Source of the DNA: Rhodobacteraceae bacterium UBA1957 | GTDB lineage: Bacteria; Pseudomonadota; Alphaproteobacteria; Rhodobacterales; Rhodobacteraceae | NCBI GenBank assembly: GCA_002336405.1 | Contig: DDEJ01000142.1 | Span: 5,818-34,419 of the forward strand | Direction: 5' to 3' | DNA: 28,602 nucleotides | In this document: positions 17,360 to 25,171 of the stretch, one piece after another | Position numbering within the stretch: position 1 is the stretch's first letter | Layout of the letters: each line of letters opens with the position of its first letter | Notes under the pieces: model-generated | Databases searched by the model: none | Told to the model about the DNA's origin: nothing | Seen by the model: the letters and a program-made list of their open reading frames with translations, nothing else | Translations under genes and position numbers: made by a program

Positions 17360-18619
17360 ATGCGGCGCGTCGTTGTAACTGGACTGGGGCTTGTAACGCC
17401 TCTTGCATCTGGAGTTGAGGCGAGCTGGAGCCGCCTGTTGAATGGAACCTCGGGCGCAGCCACGATCAGTCGTTTTGATGCCAGTGGGCTTGCGACGAAT
17501 TACGCCTGTGAGGTGCCTTATGGTGACGGGTCAGACGGAACTTTCAATCCTGATGACTGGATGCCTGCCAAAGAACGCCGCAAGGTGGATGATTTTATTT
17601 TGTATGGTATTGCGGCGGCCCAACAAGCCGTTATGGATTCCGGATGGATGCCGGAGGACGAACAGGCGCAGGAACGCACAGGTGTTATGATCGGGTCCGG
17701 AATCGGCGGCTTGCAATCGATTGCAGAGACGGCGCTTTTGCTCAGGGATCGCGGTCCGCGGCGCGTGTCGCCATTCTTTATTCCCGGCGCATTGATCAAC
17801 CTGATCTCGGGTCAGGTCAGCATTCGGTACGGATTCAAAGGGCCAAATCACTCGGTGGTCACAGCCTGTTCAACTGGTGCGCATGCCATCGGGGATGCGT
17901 CTCGAATCATCAAGTTGGGCGAAGCTGATGTGATGATTGCTGGCGGGGCTGAAGCCGCGATTTGTGAAATTGGTATTGCAGGTTTCAATGCCTGCAAAGC
18001 TTTGTCGACCAAAAGAGCTGATGATCCTGCAAAGGCCTCGCGGCCTTATGATACCGATCGCGATGGTTTTGTGATGGGCGAAGGCGGCGGTGTTGTTGTT
18101 CTGGAAGAATACGAACATGCTGTGGCGCGTGGTGCGAAAATTTACGCGGAAGTTATCGGATACGGGATGTCTGGGGATGCGCATCACATCACGGCACCCT
18201 CTGAGGATGGCAGAGGGGCCGAGCGTTCGATGCGGGCGGCTTTGAATAACGCAGGTTTGCAACCAGACGCGGTCGATTACATTAATGCACATGGCACTTC
18301 GACAATGGCGGATGTTATTGAACTGGCGGCTGTAGAACGGCTTTTGGGAAAAGCAGCTGGATCAGCGACAATGTCTTCGACCAAGTCATGTACGGGTCAT
18401 CTTCTTGGCGCTGCTGGTGCGATTGAGGCGATTTTCTCGATTCTGGCAATCCGCGATCAAGTGGCTCCACCGACTATTAACCTCGAAACCCCAGCGGTCG
18501 GGACTGATATCTACTTGGCGCCTCAGGTCAAACAAGACCGGGATATAACAGTTGCGCTTTCGAATTCCTTTGGCTTTGGTGGGACCAATGCTTCCCTACT
18601 GTTTGGGCAGATTAGCTAA
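17360..18619 (+). CDS. fabF: Beta-ketoacyl-ACP synthase II FabF
   Basis: Condenses malonyl-ACP with acyl-ACP in chain elongation. The 419-residue thiolase-fold enzyme shows the Cys-His-His triad: Cys170 in VTACSTGAH, His311 in INAHGTST, and His347 in TKSCTGHLLGAAGA. The C-terminal SNSFGFGGTNAS is also canonical. It starts with RRVVVTGLGLVTP, as FabF proteins do. The stop shares a base with the mltG start (TAATG), so the two are coupled. The 179-nt gap upstream contains the acpP terminator and presumably a promoter. Confidence 0.96.
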   Translation: MRRVVVTGLGLVTPLASGVEASWSRLLNGTSGAATISRFDASGLATNYACEVPYGDGSDGTFNPDDWMPAKERRKVDDFILYGIAAAQQAVMDSGWMPEDEQAQERTGVMIGSGIGGLQSIAETALLLRDRGPRRVSPFFIPGALINLISGQVSIRYGFKGPNHSVVTACSTGAHAIGDASRIIKLGEADVMIAGGAEAAICEIGIAGFNACKALSTKRADDPAKASRPYDTDRDGFVMGEGGGVVVLEEYEHAVARGAKIYAEVIGYGMSGDAHHITAPSEDGRGAERSMRAALNNAGLQPDAVDYINAHGTSTMADVIELAAVERLLGKAAGSATMSSTKSCTGHLLGAAGAIEAIFSILAIRDQVAPPTINLETPAVGTDIYLAPQVKQDRDITVALSNSFGFGGTNASLLFGQIS

Positions 18620-19773
18620 TGTGGCGCAGCGTTGCCTCCAACGGACTTAGCTTTCTAATTGTTGCGCTGTTTTTGTTAGGCGCGTTGGTCTTATGGGGGC
18701 AGAATACATACACGACTGCGGGACCGCTTGATCAAGCGATTTGTTTGAGGGTCGAAAAAGGTTCGGATATGAAGCGTGTTTCTCGCGACTTATTATCTGT
18801 CAGGGCTATCGATAACGACACTATTTTTCGCCTAGGTGCGGACTATAAGGAGAAATCTGAAAAGCTGAAAGCCGGTAGTTTCTTGATCCCGGCTGCGGCT
18901 TCGATGGACGAGATTGCCGAACTCGTCACCCGCAGCGGCGCCAGTACGTGCGGTACTGAGATCGTTTACCGGATTGGTGTGACGCGCACCTCAGTTCAGG
19001 TGCGTGAGCTTGATCCAAAGACAAATCGTTTCGACAAGAAAGCTGAGTTCAACCCAGCAGATGAAACAGCTCCAGAAATTTTTGAGCGGGCCAAGGCCCT
19101 GAACGATACACGGTTTCGTGTGTTGATGGCAGAAGGCGTAACCAGCTGGCAGGTCCGAGAAGTTTTAATGGCCATTGACCAACTGACGGGCGATCTTGCT
19201 GCGGTTCCCAAAGAGGGTGCTCTTGCACCGGATAGTTACGAAATTCGCTTGGGTGAAACCCGTCAAGCCGTGATCGAAAGAATGCAGGCAGCACAGGATG
19301 TAATCCTAAAAACTGCTTGGAAAAACCGGGTGAAAGACCTGCCACTTAAATCGCCTGACGAAGCCTTGATTTTGGCGTCGATTGTCGAGAAAGAAACGGG
19401 GCTTCCAACTGAACGCCGGCAGGTTGCGAGCGTTTTTATCAACCGTTTGAACCGCAGTATTAGGTTGCAGACCGACCCTACGGTAATTTACGGAATTACC
19501 AAGGGTGAAAAAACCTTGGGGCGTGGATTGCGACGCAGCGAGCTAGACCGTAAAACGCCTTGGAACACCTACCGCATTAATGGGCTACCACCTACGCCTA
19601 TTGCCAACCCTGGCCGGGCCAGTATTGAGGCTGTGTTGGACCCTGATGATACCAATTTCTTATTTTTTGTTGCGGATGGAACCGGTGGTCATAGCTTTGC
19701 CAAGACCCTTAAAGAGCATAATGCTAACGTCAGGAAATGGCGTGAAATCGAGGCTGGTAAGGCGCAAAAGTAG
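18619..19773 (+). CDS. mltG: Endolytic murein transglycosylase MltG
   Basis: Inner-membrane enzyme that cleaves nascent glycan strands and so helps end peptidoglycan polymerisation. The 384-residue protein has one N-terminal membrane anchor (residues 9-27) and a periplasmic YceG domain. The catalytic glutamate region is LASIVEKETGLPTERRQVAS (around residue 257), followed by LQTDPTVIYG and LPPTPIANPG. The C-terminal FVADGTGGHSFAKTLKEHN is typical. Older annotation calls this family aminodeoxychorismate lyase. The start codon overlaps the fabF stop. It ends with an 8-T run (19774-19781) but no stem before it. The GTA operon begins just downstream. Confidence 0.94.
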   Translation: MWRSVASNGLSFLIVALFLLGALVLWGQNTYTTAGPLDQAICLRVEKGSDMKRVSRDLLSVRAIDNDTIFRLGADYKEKSEKLKAGSFLIPAAASMDEIAELVTRSGASTCGTEIVYRIGVTRTSVQVRELDPKTNRFDKKAEFNPADETAPEIFERAKALNDTRFRVLMAEGVTSWQVREVLMAIDQLTGDLAAVPKEGALAPDSYEIRLGETRQAVIERMQAAQDVILKTAWKNRVKDLPLKSPDEALILASIVEKETGLPTERRQVASVFINRLNRSIRLQTDPTVIYGITKGEKTLGRGLRRSELDRKTPWNTYRINGLPPTPIANPGRASIEAVLDPDDTNFLFFVADGTGGHSFAKTLKEHNANVRKWREIEAGKAQK

Positions 19774-19847
19774 TTTTTTTTGGACTGAGACTCTGTGGCA
19801 GTTAAAGGTCGATCATATGTCATTATGGCCGTATGTGTCTGTTTATA

Positions 19848-19862
19848 TTAACTTATTATTAA
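19848..19862 (+). promoter_or_regulatory. Full CtrA-binding consensus upstream of the GTA operon
   Basis: TTAA-CTTATTA-TTAA matches the TTAA-N7-TTAA consensus of the response regulator CtrA exactly. It lies 41 nt upstream of the candidate GTA -35 box. CtrA is known to be required for GTA expression in Rhodobacterales; direct binding here is inferred. Confidence 0.6.
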
Positions 19863-19903
19863 TGCGGTCGTTCGGTGAGTCCGTAGTGGAAACTTGAAAT
19901 AAC

Positions 19904-19932
19904 TTGACTTTGCGTACGCAATCCTCTATAGG
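19904..19932 (+). promoter_or_regulatory. Candidate GTA promoter with palindromic spacer
   Basis: TTGACT, a 17-nt spacer and TATAGG form a good sigma70-type promoter. The spacer contains the perfect 12-bp palindrome TTGCGTACGCAA (19910-19921), ideally placed for an operator. The predicted transcript would start near 19939, about 100 nt before g1. Confidence 0.55.
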
Positions 19933-19943
19933 TTGTGTCATGC

Positions 19944-19976
19944 TAGAAGAAATATTGACGCGGTCTTAGAAGAAAT
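19944..19976 (+). repeat. 10-bp direct repeat in the GTA leader
   Basis: TAGAAGAAAT occurs at 19944-19953 and 19967-19976, 23 bp apart start to start (about two helical turns). It could be a tandem protein site or an RNA element in the leader; chance is possible in AT-rich sequence. Confidence 0.35.
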
Positions 19977-20038
19977 TCTGGGGCCGTTTTTATTTGGCTC
20001 GTGTGGAGGATTATGCGCATGAGAGGAATAGCGTAGCT

Positions 20039-20383
20039 ATGATTTTAATAACTCCAGACGCGGGATCGTCTGATCTAGATCAACATCTATCCAGCATAAA
20101 ACGACAGTTGGCTTTGATTAAAGGTGATCTGGAAATTTTACATGAACAATTACTTGCCGGCGAAATTGGGTCGGAAACTCAGGCCAATAAGACCATGGGG
20201 TCCATCAAGCATTGGATTCGTTTGGCTATAGAAACGGAGATGAAAATTGCAGAACAAAAAAGGCATCAAGCAGGTCTCGGACGCTGCGGATACGGTCTTG
20301 ACCTCGCCGAAGCGCGGCATCAAATTGGGTGCAGATTGGATCGCTTGCGCAAGTGTTGCAGACAGACAGTTGTTTCTGAATGA
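20039..20383 (+). CDS. GTA small terminase-like protein g1
   Basis: First gene of the gene transfer agent cluster; in the Rhodobacter capsulatus system g1 is the small terminase subunit that works with g2 in DNA packaging. The 114-residue product has a helical, probably coiled-coil segment (residues 10-75, with HLSSIKRQLALIKGDLEILH) and a basic C-terminal tail rich in Arg and Cys. Identification rests mainly on position and size. The ATG at 20039 is preferred; the frame extends up to a TTG at 19994. Its last 137 nt overlap the g2 frame if g2 starts at the TTG at 20247, so the tail is constrained by overlap coding. Confidence 0.7.
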   Translation: MILITPDAGSSDLDQHLSSIKRQLALIKGDLEILHEQLLAGEIGSETQANKTMGSIKHWIRLAIETEMKIAEQKRHQAGLGRCGYGLDLAEARHQIGCRLDRLRKCCRQTVVSE

Positions 20384-21662
20384 CTTGACCAAGGGCGAAT
20401 TGTTGGCGCTGCCATTTTTATTTGATTTTTGGGCGATGGAGCACCAACTGCCGCCCGCAGGAGACTGGCGAAGCTGGGTGATTATGGGCGGGCGCGGGGC
20501 CGGCAAGACCCGGGCAGGGGCAGAATGGGTGCGCAGCCAAGTTGAGGGCCCCAGGCCAGCCGATTGTGGATCTGCAAGATGTGTTGCACTGGTGGGCGAA
20601 ACGCTTGATCAGGCCCGTGAAGTTATGGTGTTTGGCGACAGCGGAATTTTGGCATGCTCACCACCGGACCGCAGGCCGAGGTGGCACGCCAGCCGCAAAC
20701 GTCTGATCTGGCCAAATGGTGCCGTGGCGCAGATTTTCTCGGCACGCGATCCAGAGAGCCTGCGGGGACCACAGTTTGATGCCGCGTGGGCGGACGAATT
20801 GGCAAAATGGAAATCTGGCAGAAATGCTTGGGATATGTTGCAGTTTGCCCTGCGTCTGGGCGCCATGCCGCGACAATGCGTAACCACCACTCCGCGCAAT
20901 GTAGGAGTTCTCAAAGGTTTGCTAAAACATCCGTCTACTGTGATGACCCATGCTGCGACAGAAGCCAACCGCGCCAATCTCGCCGAGAGTTTCTTGGCTG
21001 AGGTAAAGACACGCTATGCCGGGACGCGCTTGGGGCGGCAAGAATTAGATGGAATTTTACTGGAAGAGGCGGAGGGCGCACTTTGGACATCTGCCCAGCT
21101 TTCATGTTGTCAGATAGACACTTTTCCAGAATTGGACCGAATTGTCGTGGCGTTGGATCCACCGGTCTCCGGGCACGCAAAATCCGATGAATGCGGCATC
21201 ATCGTGGCAGGGGCTTGTACCCAAGGTCCAGTGCAAAATTGGCGGGGCTACATTCTGGCCGACTATAGCCTTGCGGCGGCTAGCCCTTCGGCTTGGTCAT
21301 TGGCAGCGATCAAAGCGATGGACGTCTGGGGTGGCGAGCGTCTGATTGCCGAGGTCAATCAAGGGGGTGATATGGTTGAAAGCGTTATTCGCCAGATTGA
21401 TCCGTTGGTTGCAATTAAAAAAGTACACGCCAGCAGAGGAAAGAGCGTGCGCGCTGAACCGGTTGCCGCCCTTTATGAACAGGGCCGCATAAAGCATCTG
21501 CGGGGACTGGATGGGCTTGAGGCGCAAATGTGCCAGATGACAGCACAAGGATTTGAAGGCAAAGGTAGCCCCGACCGGGTTGATGCATTGGTTTGGGCGG
21601 TACATGACCTGCTTGTTGCCCCGGCTGTGATGCGGAGGCAGCCCCAGATTCGTCTGCTCTAA
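20247..21662 (+). CDS. GTA large terminase g2
   Basis: ATP-driven motor that packages host DNA into GTA particles, with headful nuclease activity. The 471-residue protein has the Walker A motif GGRGAGKT (81-88), a Walker B FDAAWADEL (acidic pair 183-184), the ATPase coupling segment VTTTPRN, and a C-terminal RNase H-like nuclease beginning IVVALDPPVSG, with later acidic residues in EVNQGGD and DRVDALVWA. The start is probably the TTG at 20247, which has GGAG seven bases upstream. There is no in-frame ATG before the conserved ELLALPFLFDFW region, and an alternative short start would still keep the ATPase intact. Confidence 0.92.
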   Translation: MQNKKGIKQVSDAADTVLTSPKRGIKLGADWIACASVADRQLFLNDLTKGELLALPFLFDFWAMEHQLPPAGDWRSWVIMGGRGAGKTRAGAEWVRSQVEGPRPADCGSARCVALVGETLDQAREVMVFGDSGILACSPPDRRPRWHASRKRLIWPNGAVAQIFSARDPESLRGPQFDAAWADELAKWKSGRNAWDMLQFALRLGAMPRQCVTTTPRNVGVLKGLLKHPSTVMTHAATEANRANLAESFLAEVKTRYAGTRLGRQELDGILLEEAEGALWTSAQLSCCQIDTFPELDRIVVALDPPVSGHAKSDECGIIVAGACTQGPVQNWRGYILADYSLAAASPSAWSLAAIKAMDVWGGERLIAEVNQGGDMVESVIRQIDPLVAIKKVHASRGKSVRAEPVAALYEQGRIKHLRGLDGLEAQMCQMTAQGFEGKGSPDRVDALVWAVHDLLVAPAVMRRQPQIRLL

Positions 21663-21788
21663 TCAGGCGATTCTACCACCGTACTATCTGGTCGGCCGTA
21701 TTTAACTCTCTCAGGCCTAGTATTGCTGACAGACAAATAACGCATGTCAGTGCATTGTTTTGCAGTCAAAAAAGTGGAGCAGTATCAG

Positions 21789-22985
21789 ATGAGTTTTGAG
21801 TTTTTGCGACGAAAGGTGCCGGCTGCCCCAGCGCAAAAAGCCAGTGCAGCCGGTCCAGTCATGGCTTGGCATAATTCAGGGCGCGCGGCCTGGAGCCCAC
21901 GAGATACCGTGTCGCTGACCCGCTCGGGATTTACACAAAACCCAGTAGGGTTTAGAGCGGTCAAACTGATATCAGAAGCTGCTGCTAATTTGCCTTTAAT
22001 CTTGCAAGATCGTCAGCAGCGTTATGACGAGCATCCACTATTGAACTTGATCAACCGACCCAATGCGGCTCAGGGCAGGGCTGAATTATTTGAAGCTCTG
22101 TATGGTCAAATTCTATTGTCGGGTGATGGATATATAGAGGCCGTCTCATCCGAGGGCTTAGAGTCTGACAGTACCTTGCCGTTAGAGTTGCATGTGCTTA
22201 GATCTGATCGGATGCGAATTATCCCTGGTTCGGACGGTTGGCCGGTTGGCTATGAATATCAAGTTGGTGGGCGTAAGCATCGGTTTGAAGGGGCCGGTCG
22301 GCAGTCTCCGGTGTGTCACATCAAAAGTTTCCATCCGCAAGATGATCACTATGGGCTGTCTCCCCTGCTGGCAGCGGCGCAGGCGGTGGATGTGCACAAC
22401 AGTGCGTCGGCTTGGTCCAAGGCGTTGCTTGACAATGCCGCCCGCCCGTCTGGCGCGATTGTATATCGCAGTCCTGACGGGCAGGGCACCATGACGTCTG
22501 ATCAATATGAACGTCTGTTGTCCGAGATGGAAAACCATCATCAAGGCGCCCGTAATGCTGGCCGACCAATGTTATTAGAAGGAGGGTTGGACTGGAAGCC
22601 GATGGGCTTCTCGCCCAGTGATATGGAGTTTCAAAAGACAAAAGAGGCAGCTGGGCGCGAAATTGCAATGGCGTTTGGGGTGCCGCCAATGTTAATCGGT
22701 ATTCCCGGGGATGCAACTTATGCCAATTATCAAGAGGCTAACCGAGCTTTTTTTCGCCTGACGGTTTTGCCTTTGGTGAACCGCGTGGTTGCGGCGGTGT
22801 CAGATTGGGTCTCGGACTATTCTGGGCATGGGATGCTATTGAAACCTGACCTTGATCATTTGACAGCATTGGCCCCAGAGCGCGAAGCGCAGTGGCGCCG
22901 TATTGGTGAGGCGACGTTTCTCAGCGATTTAGAGAAACGCAGTCTTTTGGGGTTACCGGTTTTAGACCTTAAAATAAATGAGTGA
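21789..22985 (+). CDS. GTA portal protein g3
   Basis: Forms the ring through which DNA enters the GTA head (HK97-type phage portal family). The 398-residue protein has the family opening MSFEFLRRK, then NPVGFRAVKLISEAAANLPL, the conserved SFHPQDDHYGLSPL, and the crown region MAFGVPPMLIGIPGDATYANYQEANRAFF. The ATG at 21789 has GGAG nine bases before it and matches known g3 N termini; an ATG at 21744 has no ribosome site and falls in a small inverted repeat (CTGACA / TGTCAG). It overlaps g3.5 by eight bases. Confidence 0.92.
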   Translation: MSFEFLRRKVPAAPAQKASAAGPVMAWHNSGRAAWSPRDTVSLTRSGFTQNPVGFRAVKLISEAAANLPLILQDRQQRYDEHPLLNLINRPNAAQGRAELFEALYGQILLSGDGYIEAVSSEGLESDSTLPLELHVLRSDRMRIIPGSDGWPVGYEYQVGGRKHRFEGAGRQSPVCHIKSFHPQDDHYGLSPLLAAAQAVDVHNSASAWSKALLDNAARPSGAIVYRSPDGQGTMTSDQYERLLSEMENHHQGARNAGRPMLLEGGLDWKPMGFSPSDMEFQKTKEAAGREIAMAFGVPPMLIGIPGDATYANYQEANRAFFRLTVLPLVNRVVAAVSDWVSDYSGHGMLLKPDLDHLTALAPEREAQWRRIGEATFLSDLEKRSLLGLPVLDLKINE

Positions 22986-23214
22986 AGACACCGGCCAGAG
23001 GTATGGGTTCGAGGCCTTTGAATGCGCGCCTGCTCTGCGATTGCAGGCGCATGAGAAAGTGGCGGCTTTGCAATTTGCGCATCTAAACGGCCGCTTGGAC
23101 AAGATCGAAGAGATGATGGCGCGCTTGGAAAAACGATTATGGTTGGCATTGTTTGGGATGATTGCAGCTATTTTGACGCAGACTTTGCAGCAGGTTTTAT
23201 CCGTAACCCCATGA
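22978..23214 (+). CDS. GTA small protein g3.5
   Basis: Small protein found between the portal and protease genes in GTA clusters; its function is not established. The 78-residue product has an amphipathic helix (around residues 28-52, LQFAHLNGRLDKIEEMMARL) and a hydrophobic C-terminal segment (WLALFGMIAAILTQTL) that could sit in the membrane. The start lies inside the end of the portal gene and the stop overlaps a possible g4 start (ATGA), consistent with coupled translation. Confidence 0.8.
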   Translation: MSEDTGQRYGFEAFECAPALRLQAHEKVAALQFAHLNGRLDKIEEMMARLEKRLWLALFGMIAAILTQTLQQVLSVTP

Positions 23215-23231
23215 GAAATGGAAAAGTAATA

Positions 23232-23792
23232 ATGAATATTTCAGGGCAATTAGAGCATAAATTCTGTACCTTTGACACGCAGATATCGGGCAGAGATGGC
23301 AGCCAGATTGAGGGTTATGCTAGCTTTTTTGACGTATGCGATCAGGGCGGTGATATTGTCAAGCCGGGGGCTTATACGGCCTCTTTGCAGACGCTTGGTA
23401 AACAGGGTCGCAAGGTAAAAATGCTCTGGCAGCATGATCCGTCACAACCCATTGGGGTTTGGGATCATGTCACGGAAGACCGCAAAGGTCTTTTTGTAAA
23501 AGGCAGAATTTTAACTGTTGTGGAAAGGGGCCGCGAGGCCGCTGCGCTGATTGCTGCGGGTGCGATCGATGGGCTGTCGATTGGGTATAGGACCCGTTCT
23601 GCGGGCAAGACAGCACAGGGTAAACGCCTACTGACCGATCTTGATTTATGGGAGGTATCTCTCGTGACATTTCCAATGGCATTGCAAGCACGCGTTGCAG
23701 CCAAAGAGGGCGCTGACTGCGAAGGCGGTAGTCCAGATGCTGAGTGGCGTGATCTCGCTGCGGCTTTTCAAGCCGCTCACGAGCACCTTTAG
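23232..23792 (+). CDS. GTA prohead protease g4
   Basis: HK97-type (S78) serine protease that processes the capsid precursor during head assembly. The 186-residue product contains IEGYASFFDVCDQGGDIVKPGAY, the catalytic histidine in LWQHDPSQPIG, the catalytic serine in GAIDGLSIGYR, and the third catalytic region in DLWEVSLVTFPM. Two starts are possible: ATG 23211, which overlaps the g3.5 stop, and ATG 23232, closer to the conserved start of the domain and chosen here. The stop is 42 nt before the capsid gene. Confidence 0.9.
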   Translation: MNISGQLEHKFCTFDTQISGRDGSQIEGYASFFDVCDQGGDIVKPGAYTASLQTLGKQGRKVKMLWQHDPSQPIGVWDHVTEDRKGLFVKGRILTVVERGREAAALIAAGAIDGLSIGYRTRSAGKTAQGKRLLTDLDLWEVSLVTFPMALQARVAAKEGADCEGGSPDAEWRDLAAAFQAAHEHL

Positions 23793-23834
23793 ACGGCCGC
23801 AACACATTGGATACAAATTTTAAGGGATGAGAAA

Positions 23835-25016
23835 ATGGATAACACTGCGAGTACCAGCGCAATGCCACGCACCTTGACACCTGTAAAGATGGCAAGTGAC
23901 GCTTTAAATATTTTAGTTAATAATATTAGTATATTAAAGGGTGAAATTGATTTAAAACTTAAGCGACATGAGGAACAAATTAGAATGCTTGATAAACAAA
24001 AAACTGCTCTAGTGCGTCCTGCTCTGATGGCGGCCCCCGAGAACGGCGCACCCTATCAGAAGGCGTTCAATGCATATCTGCGCTGCGGCGACGAAGTGGG
24101 CCTACGTGCCCTGGATCTGGACAGCAAAGCGATGTCCACAGCGGTCAACGGTGATGGCGGATATCTGGTTGATCCTCAGATTGCCCTTGCGGTACGATCG
24201 GTCCTTCGAGATACAGCCTCTATCAGAAAAATATCTAATGTTGTCAATGTTGAAGCGACCTCTTTTGATGTTTTGATTGATCATGGTGATATTGGGGTGG
24301 GTTGGGCAACTGAGACCGCATCACCTGCAGAGACCACCACGCCAACTCTTGATCGTATTACAATCCCTTTGCATGAATTAAGTGCGCTTCCCAAGGCCAG
24401 TCAGCGCCTTTTGGATGATAGTGCGTTCGATATCGATGGGTGGCTGTCTGGCCGCATTGTTGACAAATTTGCACGTGCCGAAGCGGCGGCTTTCATTTTG
24501 GGGGATGGTCTGGATAAGCCACGTGGGTTTCTGAGCCATGGCACCGTCGATAACGATACATGGATGTGGGGGAAAATCGGCACTGTGCTCACCGGCAGCG
24601 ATGGCGCCTTTAAGGGGCCGGATGCGATCGTTGATCTGGTTTACGCTCTGGGGGCGCAATACCGCGCATCGGCGAGCTTTGTTATGAATTCCCGCACAGC
24701 TGGTGCGGTACGTCGTCTTAAAGATAACGATGGGCGTTTCTTATGGTCGGATGGTCTGGCGGCGGGTGAGCCTGCGCGATTACTGGGGTATCCGGTACTG
24801 ATCGCAGAAGACATGCCCGACATTGCTGCAGAAGCAAAGGCAATTGCTTTTGGCGATTTTGCCTCTGGATACACCATCGCAGAACGGCCTGATTTACGGA
24901 TTTTACGAGATCCATTTAGCGCAAAGCCGCATGTATTGTTTTACGCCACCAAGCGCATTGGCGGTGATGTCAGTGATTTTGCAGCGATCAAGCTGTTGAA
25001 TTTTGCCGCGAGTTAA
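23835..25016 (+). CDS. GTA major capsid protein g5
   Basis: HK97-fold capsid protein that builds the GTA head. The 393-residue precursor has an N-terminal scaffold domain (about residues 15-65, lysine-rich and coiled-coil-like) that the g4 protease should remove, then the mature part from about residue 100. Family segments are GGYLVDPQIALAVRSVLRDTA, the P-domain region LSALPKASQRLLDDSAFD, RAEAAAFILGDGLDKPRGFL and the C-terminal SGYTIAERPDLRILRDPF. The ATG has GGGATGAG upstream. The scaffold-coding stretch around 23903-23938 is almost free of G and C, unlike the rest of the gene. Confidence 0.94.
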   Translation: MDNTASTSAMPRTLTPVKMASDALNILVNNISILKGEIDLKLKRHEEQIRMLDKQKTALVRPALMAAPENGAPYQKAFNAYLRCGDEVGLRALDLDSKAMSTAVNGDGGYLVDPQIALAVRSVLRDTASIRKISNVVNVEATSFDVLIDHGDIGVGWATETASPAETTTPTLDRITIPLHELSALPKASQRLLDDSAFDIDGWLSGRIVDKFARAEAAAFILGDGLDKPRGFLSHGTVDNDTWMWGKIGTVLTGSDGAFKGPDAIVDLVYALGAQYRASASFVMNSRTAGAVRRLKDNDGRFLWSDGLAAGEPARLLGYPVLIAEDMPDIAAEAKAIAFGDFASGYTIAERPDLRILRDPFSAKPHVLFYATKRIGGDVSDFAAIKLLNFAAS

Positions 25017-25030
25017 CATTTCGCGGTGAA

Positions 25031-25059
25031 GACGGGGTATGCGATATATTTGCCCCGTC
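25031..25059 (+). repeat. Stem-loop after the GTA capsid gene
   Basis: A perfect 7-bp GC-rich inverted repeat (GACGGGG / CCCCGTC, extendable by a wobble pair) lies 14 nt after the g5 stop, within the 155-nt gap before g6. No T-run follows directly, so it may stabilise or process the mRNA rather than end it. Confidence 0.5.
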
Positions 25060-25171
25060 GGGTCGTGCTTGTTGAGCTTGCGTTTTCTAGCTGCCTTCTT
25101 TCGCCCGAGCAACGCGAGTTGAGCGCGACCCTACCCCACATCGCTGAAAGTTCATTTGGAGAAATGTCACA

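Noticed and set aside
19774..19781. Eight T right after the mltG stop as a terminator
   Set aside because: No GC-rich stem could be found directly upstream, so a rho-independent terminator is not supported.
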